The notes under the pieces: generated by a model
Told to the model about the DNA's origin: nothing
The model's input: the letters and a program-made list of their open reading frames with translations, nothing else
The model's database searches: none
Assembly (NCBI RefSeq): GCF_014873855.1
Contig: NZ_JADBEL010000011.1
Span: 56,206-120,205 of the forward strand
Origin: Sporosarcina limicola
Lineage (GTDB): Bacteria > Bacillota > Bacilli > Bacillales_A > Planococcaceae
Direction of reading: 5' to 3'
DNA: 64,000 bases
Part shown: piece by piece, positions 33,534 to 42,646 of the stretch
Layout: every line of letters begins with the position of its first letter
Position numbering within the stretch: position 1 is the first letter of the stretch
Program-made: the position numbers and the translations under genes

Positions 33534-34901
33534 GTGAAACGACAGTTGACGGAAATTGCCGGATGGCTACTGGCAGAAGGACAAAACTTGGATGAGGTCG
33601 TTGTAAGTGGTGTTTCAATCGACTCGCGGACAGTAGCTGAAGGTGACTTGTTCATCCCATTCCGTGGGGAGCAAGTGAACGGACATAATTATGTGGAACA
33701 TGCGATTAAGCAAGGTGCCGCGGCAGCATTATGGATTAAGGACGAACCAAATCCACCATCACATCTCCCACTGATTTTTGTTGAGGATTGCGAAGTAGCA
33801 CTCCAAGAAATGGCGCGCGTCTACAGGGATATGCTCACTTGTAAGGTGATTGGCATTACAGGTTCAAACGGTAAAACATCCACGAAAGATCTCGTCGCAA
33901 GTGTGTTAGCTCCCTATTTTAATGTCCGGAAAACGGAAGGAAACTTCAACAATGAACTCGGATTACCGCTGACGATTCTATCGCTTGAGGAAGAGACGGA
34001 AATTGCGATTTTGGAAATGGGTATGAGTGGTTTCAGTGAAATCTCGTTTTTATCGAAACTGGCAAAACCACATTATGCCGTCATAACGAATATCGGTGAA
34101 GCCCATATGCAGGATCTCGGTTCGCGGGCGGGAATCGCTAAAGCGAAATTCGAAATAATTGATGGACTGCAACAAGATGGAAAACTATTTTATGATGCGG
34201 ATGAACCGCTTTTACAAAAACTTGTGGGGCAACATCCAGATGTAGAAACCATCCCATTCGGTTATGGAAAAGATGCGGCATTGTCACTCAAGAATATTGA
34301 TTCGGGAGATGAAGGCAGTCGCTTCACGGTTACAGGTTTAGTGGATGCCGAATTTACGATTCCTATTTACGGGGCTCATCAAGTGAAAAATACGCTTGTG
34401 GCTATACTCCTAGCAAATGAAGTGGCGGTCACTGTTGTCGATATCCGTGCTGCACTACTGACGGCATCCTTAACAGCGATGCGCATGCAACCAATTGTTG
34501 GGGAAAATGGTGCGCTCTTCATCAATGACGCCTACAATGCTGCACCGACATCAATGCGAGCGGCGCTTCAATTTATGGAAAAAACGAATTTGCGGAATGA
34601 CAAGTGGATTGTATTAGGCGACATGCTCGAACTGGGAGAAGAGGAACGTCTCTGTCATGAAGTACTCGCTGAACAAATCGTACAGATGGAACTTAGAGGA
34701 ATTCTTCTCTATGGACCGCGTATGAAATGGCTGTACGATGAACTGCAAAGGCAAAATCTTGAAACACGAATTCGCTGGTCGGAAAAAGATTATGCTCCTC
34801 TCATTGATGAAATCAGCAAGTTTACCGGGGAAGATTCGCTCATTCTTTTAAAAGGATCTCGGGGAATGGCACTGGAAAATGTACTCGAAGGTAGACGGTA
34901 A
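33534..34901 (+). CDS. murF: UDP-MurNAc-tripeptide--D-alanyl-D-alanine ligase
   Basis: A 455-residue Mur ligase that adds the D-Ala-D-Ala made by Ddl. The ATP P-loop is VIGITGSNGKTSTKDLVA near residue 105; the NNELGLPLTIL, LEMGMSGFSEI and GEAHMQDLGSR segments are MurF features; the C-terminal Rossmann part has LGDMLELGE. GTG start 33534 with a weak site (GAGATGATTTGAA). It ends one base before the next gene begins, so the operon ddl-murF-hydrolase is tightly packed. Confidence 0.95.
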   Translation: MKRQLTEIAGWLLAEGQNLDEVVVSGVSIDSRTVAEGDLFIPFRGEQVNGHNYVEHAIKQGAAAALWIKDEPNPPSHLPLIFVEDCEVALQEMARVYRDMLTCKVIGITGSNGKTSTKDLVASVLAPYFNVRKTEGNFNNELGLPLTILSLEEETEIAILEMGMSGFSEISFLSKLAKPHYAVITNIGEAHMQDLGSRAGIAKAKFEIIDGLQQDGKLFYDADEPLLQKLVGQHPDVETIPFGYGKDAALSLKNIDSGDEGSRFTVTGLVDAEFTIPIYGAHQVKNTLVAILLANEVAVTVVDIRAALLTASLTAMRMQPIVGENGALFINDAYNAAPTSMRAALQFMEKTNLRNDKWIVLGDMLELGEEERLCHEVLAEQIVQMELRGILLYGPRMKWLYDELQRQNLETRIRWSEKDYAPLIDEISKFTGEDSLILLKGSRGMALENVLEGRR

Positions 34902-35597
34902 ATGAAGACAGGTGTGTTGTTCCTTCATGGGTTCACAGGCGGTCCATATGAGGTAAGACCGTTTGTGAAGTTCCTAAGGGGGAAAACGGATTGGCATATG
35001 TCTGTACCAACTTTATCGGGACATGGTGTGAAATCGGATCTTGCGAATGCATCGGCAGCATCGTGGCTAATGGAGGCGGAAATTGCGTTAAAAAGACTTC
35101 AAAAGGAAGTCGATCGCGTTATCATCGTAGGCTTTTCAATGGGTGGTTTGATTGCAATGTATCTATCACTGCGCTACCGAATTGATAAACTTGTGCTGCT
35201 AAGTGCAGCAGCCAAATACATAAGTCCACGCAACTTGTTGAAGGATATCGGAATCATGCTAACTGAATCGATAACGAAGAATTATTCACCAAATACATTT
35301 TATCATTTGTATGATTACAAATTAACCCATACGCCACTACGTGCTACATACGAATTTTCACGCATCGTGAAAACGGTCAAGCCCTATTACGGACTTATTA
35401 AAACGCCGGTTTGCATCGTTCAAGGTAGGAAAGACGGCATCGTTCCATTTTCTTCTGGTGAATATCTTTATAAAATTCTCGGTTCCAATAAAAAAAAATT
35501 CATAAAATCCGACTTTGGGAAGCATCATATATGTTACAGCGATGACTGTGACAATTGGTTCAATGAAGTGCTCAAATTCATGCAAGGTGATGACTAG
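34902..35597 (+). CDS. alpha/beta hydrolase (carboxylesterase/lipase-like)
   Basis: A 231-residue single-domain hydrolase. It has the oxyanion strand VLFLHGFTGGPYEVRP, the nucleophile elbow GFSMGG (Ser near residue 94), an acid in VQGRKDGIVPF and the histidine in GKHHICYSDD. Similar to Est30-type esterases of Geobacillus. No signal peptide. ATG follows the murF stop without gap, implying coupled translation. B. subtilis has a different gene content between murF and cshA, but many Planococcaceae carry such a hydrolase here. Confidence 0.85.
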   Translation: MKTGVLFLHGFTGGPYEVRPFVKFLRGKTDWHMSVPTLSGHGVKSDLANASAASWLMEAEIALKRLQKEVDRVIIVGFSMGGLIAMYLSLRYRIDKLVLLSAAAKYISPRNLLKDIGIMLTESITKNYSPNTFYHLYDYKLTHTPLRATYEFSRIVKTVKPYYGLIKTPVCIVQGRKDGIVPFSSGEYLYKILGSNKKKFIKSDFGKHHICYSDDCDNWFNEVLKFMQGDD

Positions 35598-35745
35598 ACT
35601 CCAGCGCCTAGACATTTGGGTCCATATGGGAGGGATTGAACTTCATCCCTCCTTGTCAGCCCAACTATGCTGCAAAGGACACCATGTAGATGTTCCATAA
35701 AATGCCTGTTTCATCTGAGATGGAGCTTCCGCTTTTCCTACAGTA
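35598..35745. repeat. degenerate intergenic repeat (copy 2)
   Basis: Begins with CTCCAGCGCCTAGAC, an intergenic word I recognise from Bacillaceae, then GGGAGGGATTGAACTTCATC and later ATGCCTGTTTCATCTG and TTCCGCTTTTCC, in the same order as at 17615-17765. Confidence 0.45.
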
Positions 35746-35774
35746 AACTGATTATTACTACTTAAGCGGATTGA

Positions 35775-35803
35775 TTGCAGTGGACTTTAACGCGTGTTAC
35801 ACT
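35775..35803 (+). promoter_or_regulatory. probable sigma-A promoter of cshA
   Basis: TTGCAG (35775-35780), 17-bp spacer, TACACT (35798-35803). It leaves a leader of about 260 bases before the start codon, which holds a hairpin-like ACGGTTTGATC...GACCAAACCGCT pair (35869-35914). Long leaders on DEAD-box helicase genes are often used for cold control. Confidence 0.45.
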
Positions 35804-36072
35804 GTAGTCAGCATTGGATACATTTCATGGGGCTCTTCAGTCAATGGAGAGTACTTTTTTTTGAATAAAACGGTTTGATCAGCTAAAAATGGACTTATGT
35901 CTGTAGACCAAACCGCTCGGCAAAGACCGGGCTTTCCTTTTCAACCATAACCTCTACTATACAGAGAATGAAAAATATCGGAAACGTTCCCCTTACAGGC
36001 TCGAATTTGCCGCGCTTTCATTTGCAAATGTAACCAATTGTCAAATGAAGAAAACAAAGGAGATTGAGAAGT

Positions 36073-37617
36073 TTGACAAATTTTTCAGAGTTAAATATCA
36101 GTGAATCAACACAACGTGCTCTAAGCAAAATGGGATTTGAAGAAGCAACACCAATCCAAGAAGGTACGGTTAGATTTGGAATGGAAGGTCGCGACATTAT
36201 CGGCCAAGCACAAACAGGTACAGGTAAAACGGCGGCATTCGGTATTCCAATGATTGAGAAAATCGACACTAGAAACCCTGCTGTACAAGCACTTGTTATT
36301 GCACCAACACGCGAGTTGGCGATTCAGGTTTCAGAAGAAATCTACCGAATCGGTGCAGACAAACGCGCACGTATTCTTTCTGTTTATGGCGGCCAGGAAA
36401 TCGGGCGTCAAATCCGAGCTTTACGTAATAATCCACAAATCGTTGTAGGAACGCCTGGACGTATCCTTGACCATATTAAACGTAAAACGTTGAAACTTGA
36501 CGGCGTTCAAACGCTCGTTCTTGACGAAGCGGATGAAATGTTGAACATGGGCTTCATCGAAGATATCAACACAATTCTATCGAGCGTACCTGCTGAACGT
36601 CAGACGCTTTTATTCTCGGCTACAATGCCTGGACCTATTCGTAAAATCGCTGAAACGTTTATGAAAAACCCTGAAATGGTTAAAATCAAGTCAAAAGAAA
36701 TGACTGTTGAAAATATCGAGCAGTTTTTCGTAAAAGCACAAGAACGCGAAAAGTTTGATGTTCTTTCACGTATTTTGAACGTTCAACAACCTGAACTTGC
36801 GATTGTATTCGGTCGTACAAAACGCCGTGTAGATGAACTTGCTCATGCACTTAGCATTCGAGGATACATCGCTGAAGGAATTCACGGTGACTTAACACAA
36901 GCGAAACGTATGTCAGTTCTTAAACAGTTCAAAGAAGGAAAAGTCGATATTCTTGTTGCTACAGACGTTGCAGCACGTGGTCTTGACATTTCAGGCGTTA
37001 CACACGTTTATAACTTCGACATCCCACAAGATCCTGAAAGCTATGTTCACCGTATCGGACGTACAGGTCGTGCAGGGAAAAGCGGAATCGCAGTCACATT
37101 TGTCACACCACGTGAAATGGGCTACCTTCGCATTGTTGAAGAAACAACTAAAAAGCGAATGACTCAACTAAATCCACCATCTTCAGATGAAGCGCTTGTC
37201 GGTCAACAACGTCTTGCTGTTGAGCAACTTGCAGAAATCGTAAACAAAAATGAATTGACTGATTACGTACATCTTGCAAATGAATTGCTTGAAAAATTCG
37301 ATGCAAAAGACCTCGTAGCAGCAGCACTTCGTTCATTAACACGCGAACCGAATGATACGCCGGTATCAATTTCGGAAGAGCGTCCATTACCTTCACGTAA
37401 AGGCGGTTCTTCTTCGTCACGTAGTGGTGGTGGTGGTTACAAAGGTAAATCAAGCGGCGGTCGTTCATTCGGCGGTGGCGGTGGTGGACGTGGCTACGGA
37501 AGTGGCGGCGGAAGCGGTAGCGGCGGTGCTTCACGTCGTAGTGGCGGCGGAAGTCGTGACGGAGCTAGAAGAGAAGGCGGAGGCAGCCGTTCACGCGGTC
37601 CTAAATCCGATTCGTAA
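36073..37617 (+). CDS. cshA: DEAD-box RNA helicase CshA
   Basis: A 514-residue ATP-dependent RNA helicase for ribosome assembly and the RNA degradosome. Motifs in order: Q motif with [14 protein letters not shown], Ia [39 protein letters not shown]. The C-terminal ~75 residues are a Gly/Ser/Arg low-complexity tail ([20 protein letters not shown]) as in other CshA. TTG 36073 lies 11 bases after AAAGGAG and gives [10 protein letters not shown]; the in-frame TTG 36064 is too close. This is the last backbone gene before the island; in B. subtilis it is followed by ydbS. Confidence 0.95.
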   Translation: MTNFSELNISESTQRALSKMGFEEATPIQEGTVRFGMEGRDIIGQAQTGTGKTAAFGIPMIEKIDTRNPAVQALVIAPTRELAIQVSEEIYRIGADKRARILSVYGGQEIGRQIRALRNNPQIVVGTPGRILDHIKRKTLKLDGVQTLVLDEADEMLNMGFIEDINTILSSVPAERQTLLFSATMPGPIRKIAETFMKNPEMVKIKSKEMTVENIEQFFVKAQEREKFDVLSRILNVQQPELAIVFGRTKRRVDELAHALSIRGYIAEGIHGDLTQAKRMSVLKQFKEGKVDILVATDVAARGLDISGVTHVYNFDIPQDPESYVHRIGRTGRAGKSGIAVTFVTPREMGYLRIVEETTKKRMTQLNPPSSDEALVGQQRLAVEQLAEIVNKNELTDYVHLANELLEKFDAKDLVAAALRSLTREPNDTPVSISEERPLPSRKGGSSSSRSGGGGYKGKSSGGRSFGGGGGGRGYGSGGGSGSGGASRRSGGGSRDGARREGGGSRSRGPKSDS

Positions 37618-37629
37618 TAGATTGACTAT

Positions 37630-37672
37630 AAAAGTTCCGCAATGCGATTTGATCGCATTGCGGAGTTTTTTT
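37630..37672 (+). terminator. Rho-independent terminator of cshA
   Basis: TTCCGCAATGCGAT and ATCGCATTGCGGA with a 3-base loop, then seven T. Confidence 0.93.
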
Positions 37673-37700
37673 ATGCAGAAATAACAAACAATATGGCTTG

Positions 37701-38304
37701 GATGCTTCCATCACCACAGCGACCAATCCCCCGCATAAGCGACCGATTCCATTACCAAAGCGACCGATTCCATCCTCGAAGCGACCATACCTCCGCATAA
37801 GCGACCAATTCCATCACCAAAGCGACCAATCCTCCGCATAAGCGACCAATTCCATCACCAAAGCGACCAATCCTCCGCATAAGCGACTGATTCCATTCTC
37901 GAAGCGACCATTCCTCCGCATAAGCGACCAATTCCATTACCAAAGCGACCAATCCCTCGCATAAGCGACCAATTCCATCACCAAAGCGACCAATCCTCCG
38001 CATAAGCGACCAATTCCATCACCAAAGCGACCATACCTCCGCATAAGCGACCAATTCCATCACCAAAGCGACCAATCCTCCGCATAAGCGACCAATTCCA
38101 TCACCAAAGCGACCAATCCCTCGCATAAGCGACTGATTCCATTCTCGAAGCGACCATTCCTCCGCATAAGCGACCAATTCCATTACCAAAGCGACCAATC
38201 CCTCGCATAAGTGACCAATCCCATCCTCGAAGCGACCAATCCCCCGCATAAGCGACCAATCCCATCCTCGAAGCGACCATTCCCCTGCATAAGCGACCAA
38301 TTGG
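37701..38304. repeat. 29-unit tandem array of alternating 20- and 21-bp units
   Basis: The hexamer GCGACC (or a one-base variant) recurs about 29 times every 20-21 bp. Two unit types mostly alternate: one with AATTCCATCACCAA, one with AATCCTCCGCATA. The nine-unit order seen from about 37780 is repeated twelve units later (about 246 bp), so the array has grown by larger duplications too. All frames on the minus strand are open, giving apparent repetitive proteins that have no ribosome sites; I regard them as chance. It lies exactly between the cshA terminator and the catabolic island. Confidence 0.85.
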
Positions 38305-38406
38305 TGAATCTCATAACACAATATATAGCATAAATTTAAAAGGAGAGAAACCACATATAGTAGGTGCTTACCTATTTTTCATTCAAATATGAACTTTTTC
38401 AGTAGA

Positions 38407-38439
38407 CAAAAAAAACGGGCGCTTTTTGCCCGGTTTTTC
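38407..38439 (-). terminator. terminator of the gntR gene
   Basis: AAAAACGGGC / GCCCGGTTTTT stem; on the minus strand it is followed by a long run of T. Confidence 0.85.
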
Positions 38440-38489
38440 TTAATGAACTAATGTTGAGTTATCTCCCTTATATTTAAATAAGAAGGGCA

Positions 38490-39134
38490 TTAACTTCTCT
38501 TTTTAAATGCTTCAAGTGTAGTTAGTTTATGTTCACGCGCATATTCTTCGATTTTTAAGCCGTCCGCATGTTCTTTGAAAAGTTTAATTAGAGTGGCGTG
38601 TTCTTCGATAGATTGAGGTGTACGGTTTGGGAAGAATGTGAAACCTGCTTGTCTAACAATATCTAATCGGCCCCACGTTTCTTGGATATTTTTTATTAAA
38701 AATTTGTTTGGACAAAAAGAATAGATGAAGAAGTGGAATTCCCTATTTAATTCTCCTAGTCTATCCAATTCATAATTATCTAGCATCTCTTTCATCTCTT
38801 TATTAATACCCTCTAATTTCTCTATTCCAACTGGTGTAATGTGTGGAGCGCTAAGCGATGTTGCATGACCTTCTAATAATGCTAAAACGTGAAGAGTTTC
38901 CATGTAGAGTTCGTTATCAATACCCCGAACAATAGCTCCAACGTTTGGTTTGTATTCAATTAGTTGGTCGGACTCTAATTGATGGATAGCTTCGCGAACA
39001 GGAATATGGCTAGAGCCAACCTCTTTTGCAATTTGATCGATAATAATCCTTTGGCCAGGGGCATAAGTTCCGTCTACTATTCTTGTACGGATTACTTTAT
39101 AAGCATATTGTCGTTTATTTATTTTATTTTCCAT
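38490..39134 (-). CDS. GntR family regulator, FadR/FCD subfamily
   Basis: A 214-residue regulator. The N-terminal winged helix shows QIAKEVGSSHIPVREAIHQL (GntR signature), and the C-terminal FCD helical domain has the ligand/metal segment with LNREFHFFIYSF and HATLIKLF histidines. It probably binds a small acid of the pathway it controls. ATG 39134 is chosen because its promoter (-10 at 39147-39142) would start transcription at about 39135, so the mRNA is nearly leaderless and there is no ribosome site. An upstream in-frame ATG at 39170 lies inside the -35. Divergent from the TRAP operon. Confidence 0.88.
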   Translation of the reverse strand: MENKINKRQYAYKVIRTRIVDGTYAPGQRIIIDQIAKEVGSSHIPVREAIHQLESDQLIEYKPNVGAIVRGIDNELYMETLHVLALLEGHATSLSAPHITPVGIEKLEGINKEMKEMLDNYELDRLGELNREFHFFIYSFCPNKFLIKNIQETWGRLDIVRQAGFTFFPNRTPQSIEEHATLIKLFKEHADGLKIEEYAREHKLTTLEAFKKRS

Positions 39135-39141
39135 AGTAATT

Positions 39142-39170
39142 ATAATATATGAGTTTATATATGATTGCAA
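39142..39170 (-). promoter_or_regulatory. gntR promoter with operator
   Basis: On the minus strand TTGCAA (39170-39165), 17-bp spacer, TATTAT (39147-39142). The spacer holds the operator-like 20-mer at 39144-39163 (plus strand AATATATGAG TTTATATATG), related to the four island operators. Implies autoregulation. Confidence 0.65.
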
Positions 39171-39265
39171 TGATTAGATTCCAATGAAAACGCAGGGAGT
39201 CTAATCATATAGAATGAAAGGAAATTAAATAGTATTCAGATTATAGAAATACTTCCGAAAAATGC

Positions 39266-39294
39266 TTGATAACATATATTAAATAATATATGAT
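39266..39294 (+). promoter_or_regulatory. promoter and operator of TRAP operon
   Basis: TTGATA (39266-39271), 17-bp spacer, TATGAT (39289-39294). The 20-bp palindrome CATATATTAA ATAATATATG fills 39273-39292. Confidence 0.8.
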
Positions 39295-39302
39295 GATGTT
39301 TA

Positions 39303-39316
39303 AGTAAACGCTCTCA
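39303..39316 (+). promoter_or_regulatory. cre-like CcpA site in TRAP leader
   Basis: AGTAAACGCTCTCA differs at one position from the cre consensus TGWAANCGNTNWCA and lies just downstream of the -10. Confidence 0.5.
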
Positions 39317-39450
39317 TTTTAAAATTCTTCTAAACGACTGCGAGATATCCATTCTAATAATACAATCAACCAAGTATTAATAGGGTGCTCTAGCCTAGCA
39401 TTTAGGGAATGCTATTTGATGGGGTTTATAAAAAATAAGGAGTGAGTAAT

Positions 39451-40524
39451 TTGACACATCAATCAAGTAAAAAGAGAAAATTTACATTCCCTTTTATCAT
39501 CATTCTTTTGGTGAATATGATGTTAGCGGCGTGTAGTGGAGGTAAAGATAATGCAAATCCAGGGTCAGATTCAAAACCTGGAAGCGAAGTTTCACTAGAT
39601 TTCTCTCACTTTTTCCCGCCTAATCATGAGCAAGAAACGATTATTATACAAGAATTTATTGCTGATGTAGAAGAAGCAACAGATGGAAAGGTGAAAATTA
39701 CTTCGTACCCGGGAGCGTCATTGGCTGCTCCGGATGCGCAATTTGATGCAGCTGCTACAGGTGCAGTTGATATTGCATTGAGTGTAAATAGTTATAATCC
39801 GAACCAATTCCCGATGACGTCGGTCATGGAGCTTCCGTTCATGAGTAATCAAGGTGAAAAAGGCGCAAAAGTTTTATGGCAATTGTATAAGGAGTTTCCG
39901 GAATTCAAAGACGAATATGCAGGTACCGTTCCTCTCTGGTTCTTTACGTCTGATCCAGGACAAATTTTTACGGTCGGAAAACCAGTGAAAAGTATTGAGG
40001 ATTTAAAAGGAATGAGAATTCGCTCCCCATCAGCTGAGACGAATGAGTGGCTAACAAATCTTGGAGCTACTCCAGTCTCTATGTCGATGAATGAAACATA
40101 TGAAGCCCTCGAACGTGGCGTTGTAGATGGTACAATTGCCCCATGGGAAGCATTGCAAGGTTATAGTTTATACGAAGTAGTCGATTATGCTACTGTTGGT
40201 AACTTTTATATGACGACTTTTTATGTCGTTATGAACGAAGATAGCTGGGATTCGCTTGGTGAAGATAATCAAAAAGCAATAAATGAGTTGATTGGTGAAA
40301 AGATGGCAATGAAAGCAGGGAAAAACTTTGACAAAGTAGGCCAGAGTGCTATTGAGAAATCACTGGAAAAAGGCATTGAAATCTATGAATTAAAAGATGA
40401 AGAACTAGCCGAATGGAAAGTTTTGATAGACCCAACAGTTGAAAAGTGGATTAAAAAATTAGAAGATAAAGGATTACCAGGACAAAAGATTTATGATCGT
40501 GCATTAGAATTAGGTTCACAATAA
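39451..40524 (+). CDS. dctP: TRAP transporter solute-binding lipoprotein, DctP family
   Basis: A 357-residue binding protein. The signal peptide ends at the lipobox LAAC, then a Gly/Ser linker and the DctP fold. Typical segments are MRIRSPSAETNEWLTNLGATPVSM (Arg binding the carboxylate of the ligand) and YEALERGVVDGTIAPWEAL. It captures an organic acid outside the membrane for the DctQM permease. TTG 39451 lies 8 bases after AAGGAG; GTG 39442 overlaps that site. First gene of dctPQM; shared operator with the HPA operons suggests that it imports 4-hydroxyphenylacetate or a related aromatic acid. Confidence 0.9.
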   Translation: MTHQSSKKRKFTFPFIIILLVNMMLAACSGGKDNANPGSDSKPGSEVSLDFSHFFPPNHEQETIIIQEFIADVEEATDGKVKITSYPGASLAAPDAQFDAAATGAVDIALSVNSYNPNQFPMTSVMELPFMSNQGEKGAKVLWQLYKEFPEFKDEYAGTVPLWFFTSDPGQIFTVGKPVKSIEDLKGMRIRSPSAETNEWLTNLGATPVSMSMNETYEALERGVVDGTIAPWEALQGYSLYEVVDYATVGNFYMTTFYVVMNEDSWDSLGEDNQKAINELIGEKMAMKAGKNFDKVGQSAIEKSLEKGIEIYELKDEELAEWKVLIDPTVEKWIKKLEDKGLPGQKIYDRALELGSQ

Positions 40525-40544
40525 AGCGAGAGTGAGTTGATTTT

Positions 40545-41048
40545 ATGGTGCAAAGATTGAAGACAATTGATAACTTATTATATAAGTTAACAAGTCTGCA
40601 ACAGCTCATTTCAAACGGTTTATTAATTTTTATGATGTTGATGATTAGTTTTGATGTGATAGGTAGAAATTTCTTTAATAAACCATTAGCAGGTACCTTT
40701 GAAATGACTGAGTTAAGCTCCGCGTTGCTTGTATTTTTTGCTTTAGCAATGACACATCGACATGGGGAACATATTAGTATTGACTTTCTTGTCAATAAGT
40801 TTCCGGATAAGGCGAAAAATATTTTGCATGGGTTCATTGAATTCGTTATTTTTACAACGCTAGTAATCATGGCAAACCATGTATTTGCGAATGCTACACG
40901 CATAATGGGAAGAATGACGACAACAAGTGATTTGGGGTGGCCCATTTATCCATTTTTGTACATAGCTACGTTTACACTCGGCGTCTTTGCGCTTGTTGCA
41001 CTAGCTAGTGCAATTAAATATTGGCTATTGGCGGTGGATAAATCGTGA
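40545..41048 (+). CDS. dctQ: TRAP transporter small permease, DctQ
   Basis: A 167-residue membrane protein with four helices. The FDVIGRNFFNKPLAGTFEMTELSSALLVFFALAMTHRHGEHISI block is the DctQ signature. It forms the membrane complex with DctM and contacts DctP. ATG 40545 is 20 bases after dctP; a weak ribosome site GAGAGTGAG precedes it. The stop overlaps the dctM start. Confidence 0.9.
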   Translation: MVQRLKTIDNLLYKLTSLQQLISNGLLIFMMLMISFDVIGRNFFNKPLAGTFEMTELSSALLVFFALAMTHRHGEHISIDFLVNKFPDKAKNILHGFIEFVIFTTLVIMANHVFANATRIMGRMTTTSDLGWPIYPFLYIATFTLGVFALVALASAIKYWLLAVDKS

Positions 41049-42349
41049 GTGCAGAAATGATTGGTCTTGTCGGAATCATCGTCTTGCTTGTCTTGTTTAT
41101 GTTAAAGGTTCCAGTTAGCGTGTCGCTAATTATTGTCGGAGTTGTTGGTATTTCAATGATTCGTAATTGGGAGACGGGACTTGTTCAATTGGGGAGTACC
41201 CCATTTAGTACAGCTAGTTCATACTCTTTGAGTGTGATTCCGTTGTTCATTTTAATGGGAATGATTCTTTCCTATAGTAGGTTTGGAAATGACCTATATA
41301 CGGCTGTCGATTCCTGGATTGGACATGTACGAGGTGGACTAGCAATTACGACAATTGGAACAAGTGCGCTTTTTGCATCGATTTCCGGATCGGTGAATGC
41401 GACAACAGCAACGATGGCAAGAATCGCTTTGCCAGAAATGAAAAAGTATAGGTATGACCCTGGTTTATCCGCCGCTTGTGTCGCAGCGGGAGGGACGCTT
41501 GGAATCCTTATACCTCCAAGTGTGATATTAGTTCTTTATGGTGTACTAACAATGGAGCCTATCGGGAAGCTGCTGATTGCAGGAATTGTTCCTGGAATAC
41601 TACAAATGGCTCTCTTTATGGCGGTTATATACTTTATGGTTGTGAGAAACCCTGAATTGGCCCCAGTTACTGAAAAGAAGCCATTTAAGGTGAAGATAAA
41701 GTCATTAAATAGTGTATGGCCTTTCGCTTTACTGTTTTTGATAAGTATTGGTGGAATCTATCAAGGTTATTTTACCCCTACTGAAGCGGGTGGAATTGGT
41801 GCATTTGGAGCCTTTCTATTGGCGTTAGTAACTAGGAGACTAAGTTGGGCTGACTTCAAAGCATCGCTTAACGAAACAACAAGATTAACAGCGATGATTT
41901 TCTTCATTTTAATCGGTGCGGATATCTTTAGTAAGTTTTTGGCTTTAAGTCGAATTCCTGTTCTGATCACTGAATATGTTAGCAATCTAAATATGTCTCC
42001 AATGACGATAATGTTTTTCATTTTGGTTGTCTACTTTATTTTGGGGTTATTTTTAGAAGGGATTGCGATATTTGTATTGACGTTACCGGTTGTGTATCCA
42101 CTCATTATCGAGTTAGGATTTAACGGTGTTTGGTTTGGTGTTGTTATGGTTTTAGTGATGAATATTGGCTTAATAACGCCGCCGCTTGGACTAAGTGTTT
42201 ATGTAATTAGTGGAGTAGCAAAAGATATTCCGATTGAAAAGATATTTCGTGGGGTCGTTCCTATGTTGCTTGCGATGATTATTTGCTTGCTAGTCATTGT
42301 ACTCTTCCCACATGTAGTGACCCTATTACCTGATTTAATGAAGGGATAG
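41045..42349 (+). CDS. dctM: TRAP transporter large permease, DctM
   Basis: A 434-residue membrane protein with about 12 helices and two elevator-type hairpins. Characteristic blocks are SISGSVNATTATMARIALPEMKK, GGTLGILIPPSVILVLYG, YFTPTEAGGIGAFGAF and NIGLITPPLGLSVYV. It uses the sodium gradient to move the solute brought by DctP. GTG 41045 overlaps the stop of dctQ by 4 bases. The operon ends in a strong terminator. Confidence 0.92.
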   Translation: MSAEMIGLVGIIVLLVLFMLKVPVSVSLIIVGVVGISMIRNWETGLVQLGSTPFSTASSYSLSVIPLFILMGMILSYSRFGNDLYTAVDSWIGHVRGGLAITTIGTSALFASISGSVNATTATMARIALPEMKKYRYDPGLSAACVAAGGTLGILIPPSVILVLYGVLTMEPIGKLLIAGIVPGILQMALFMAVIYFMVVRNPELAPVTEKKPFKVKIKSLNSVWPFALLFLISIGGIYQGYFTPTEAGGIGAFGAFLLALVTRRLSWADFKASLNETTRLTAMIFFILIGADIFSKFLALSRIPVLITEYVSNLNMSPMTIMFFILVVYFILGLFLEGIAIFVLTLPVVYPLIIELGFNGVWFGVVMVLVMNIGLITPPLGLSVYVISGVAKDIPIEKIFRGVVPMLLAMIICLLVIVLFPHVVTLLPDLMKG

Positions 42350-42368
42350 TGTCCAAAAAAATACTATG

Positions 42369-42405
42369 AAATAAACAGTCATTTTGAATGACTGTTTATT
42401 TTTAT
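42369..42405 (+). terminator. terminator of dctPQM
   Basis: AAATAAACAGTCATT / AATGACTGTTTATTT stem with 3-base loop and T-rich end. Confidence 0.9.
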
Positions 42406-42546
42406 AAGTTTTAACCTTCTGAATGACAAAGAGATATTGTTTTTATGAAATGAAAGTTCAATCAAAGTTGTGGCTTTAATTTTGATGAACTCATGAAACG
42501 ATAATTTATTAGAATTAAATAATTTAGGAAAAAATCAGACAAATTA

Positions 42547-42575
42547 TTGAAATGGTATATTAAATAATATATGAT
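42547..42575 (+). promoter_or_regulatory. promoter and operator of hpaG1-hpaG2-hpaF
   Basis: TTGAAA (42547-42552), 17-bp spacer, TATGAT (42570-42575). Operator GGTATATTAA ATAATATATG at 42554-42573 matches the TRAP operator at 18 of 20 positions. Confidence 0.8.
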
Positions 42576-42646
42576 TATGATGCGAGGTAGGATAAAGAAT
42601 TATTTTGGTTGAAAAAAGTAATCTAATAGTTGGAGGAGTGAAACGT

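Noticed and set aside
37701..38304. CRISPR array
   Set aside because: Units follow each other without unique spacers, the period is 20-21 bp, and there are no cas genes.
37752..38354. Repetitive minus-strand frames (LVALVMELVAYAEEWSL and similar) in the repeat array
   Set aside because: The unit length of 41 bp per pair keeps all frames open by chance; no ribosome sites, and the sequence is a DNA repeat.
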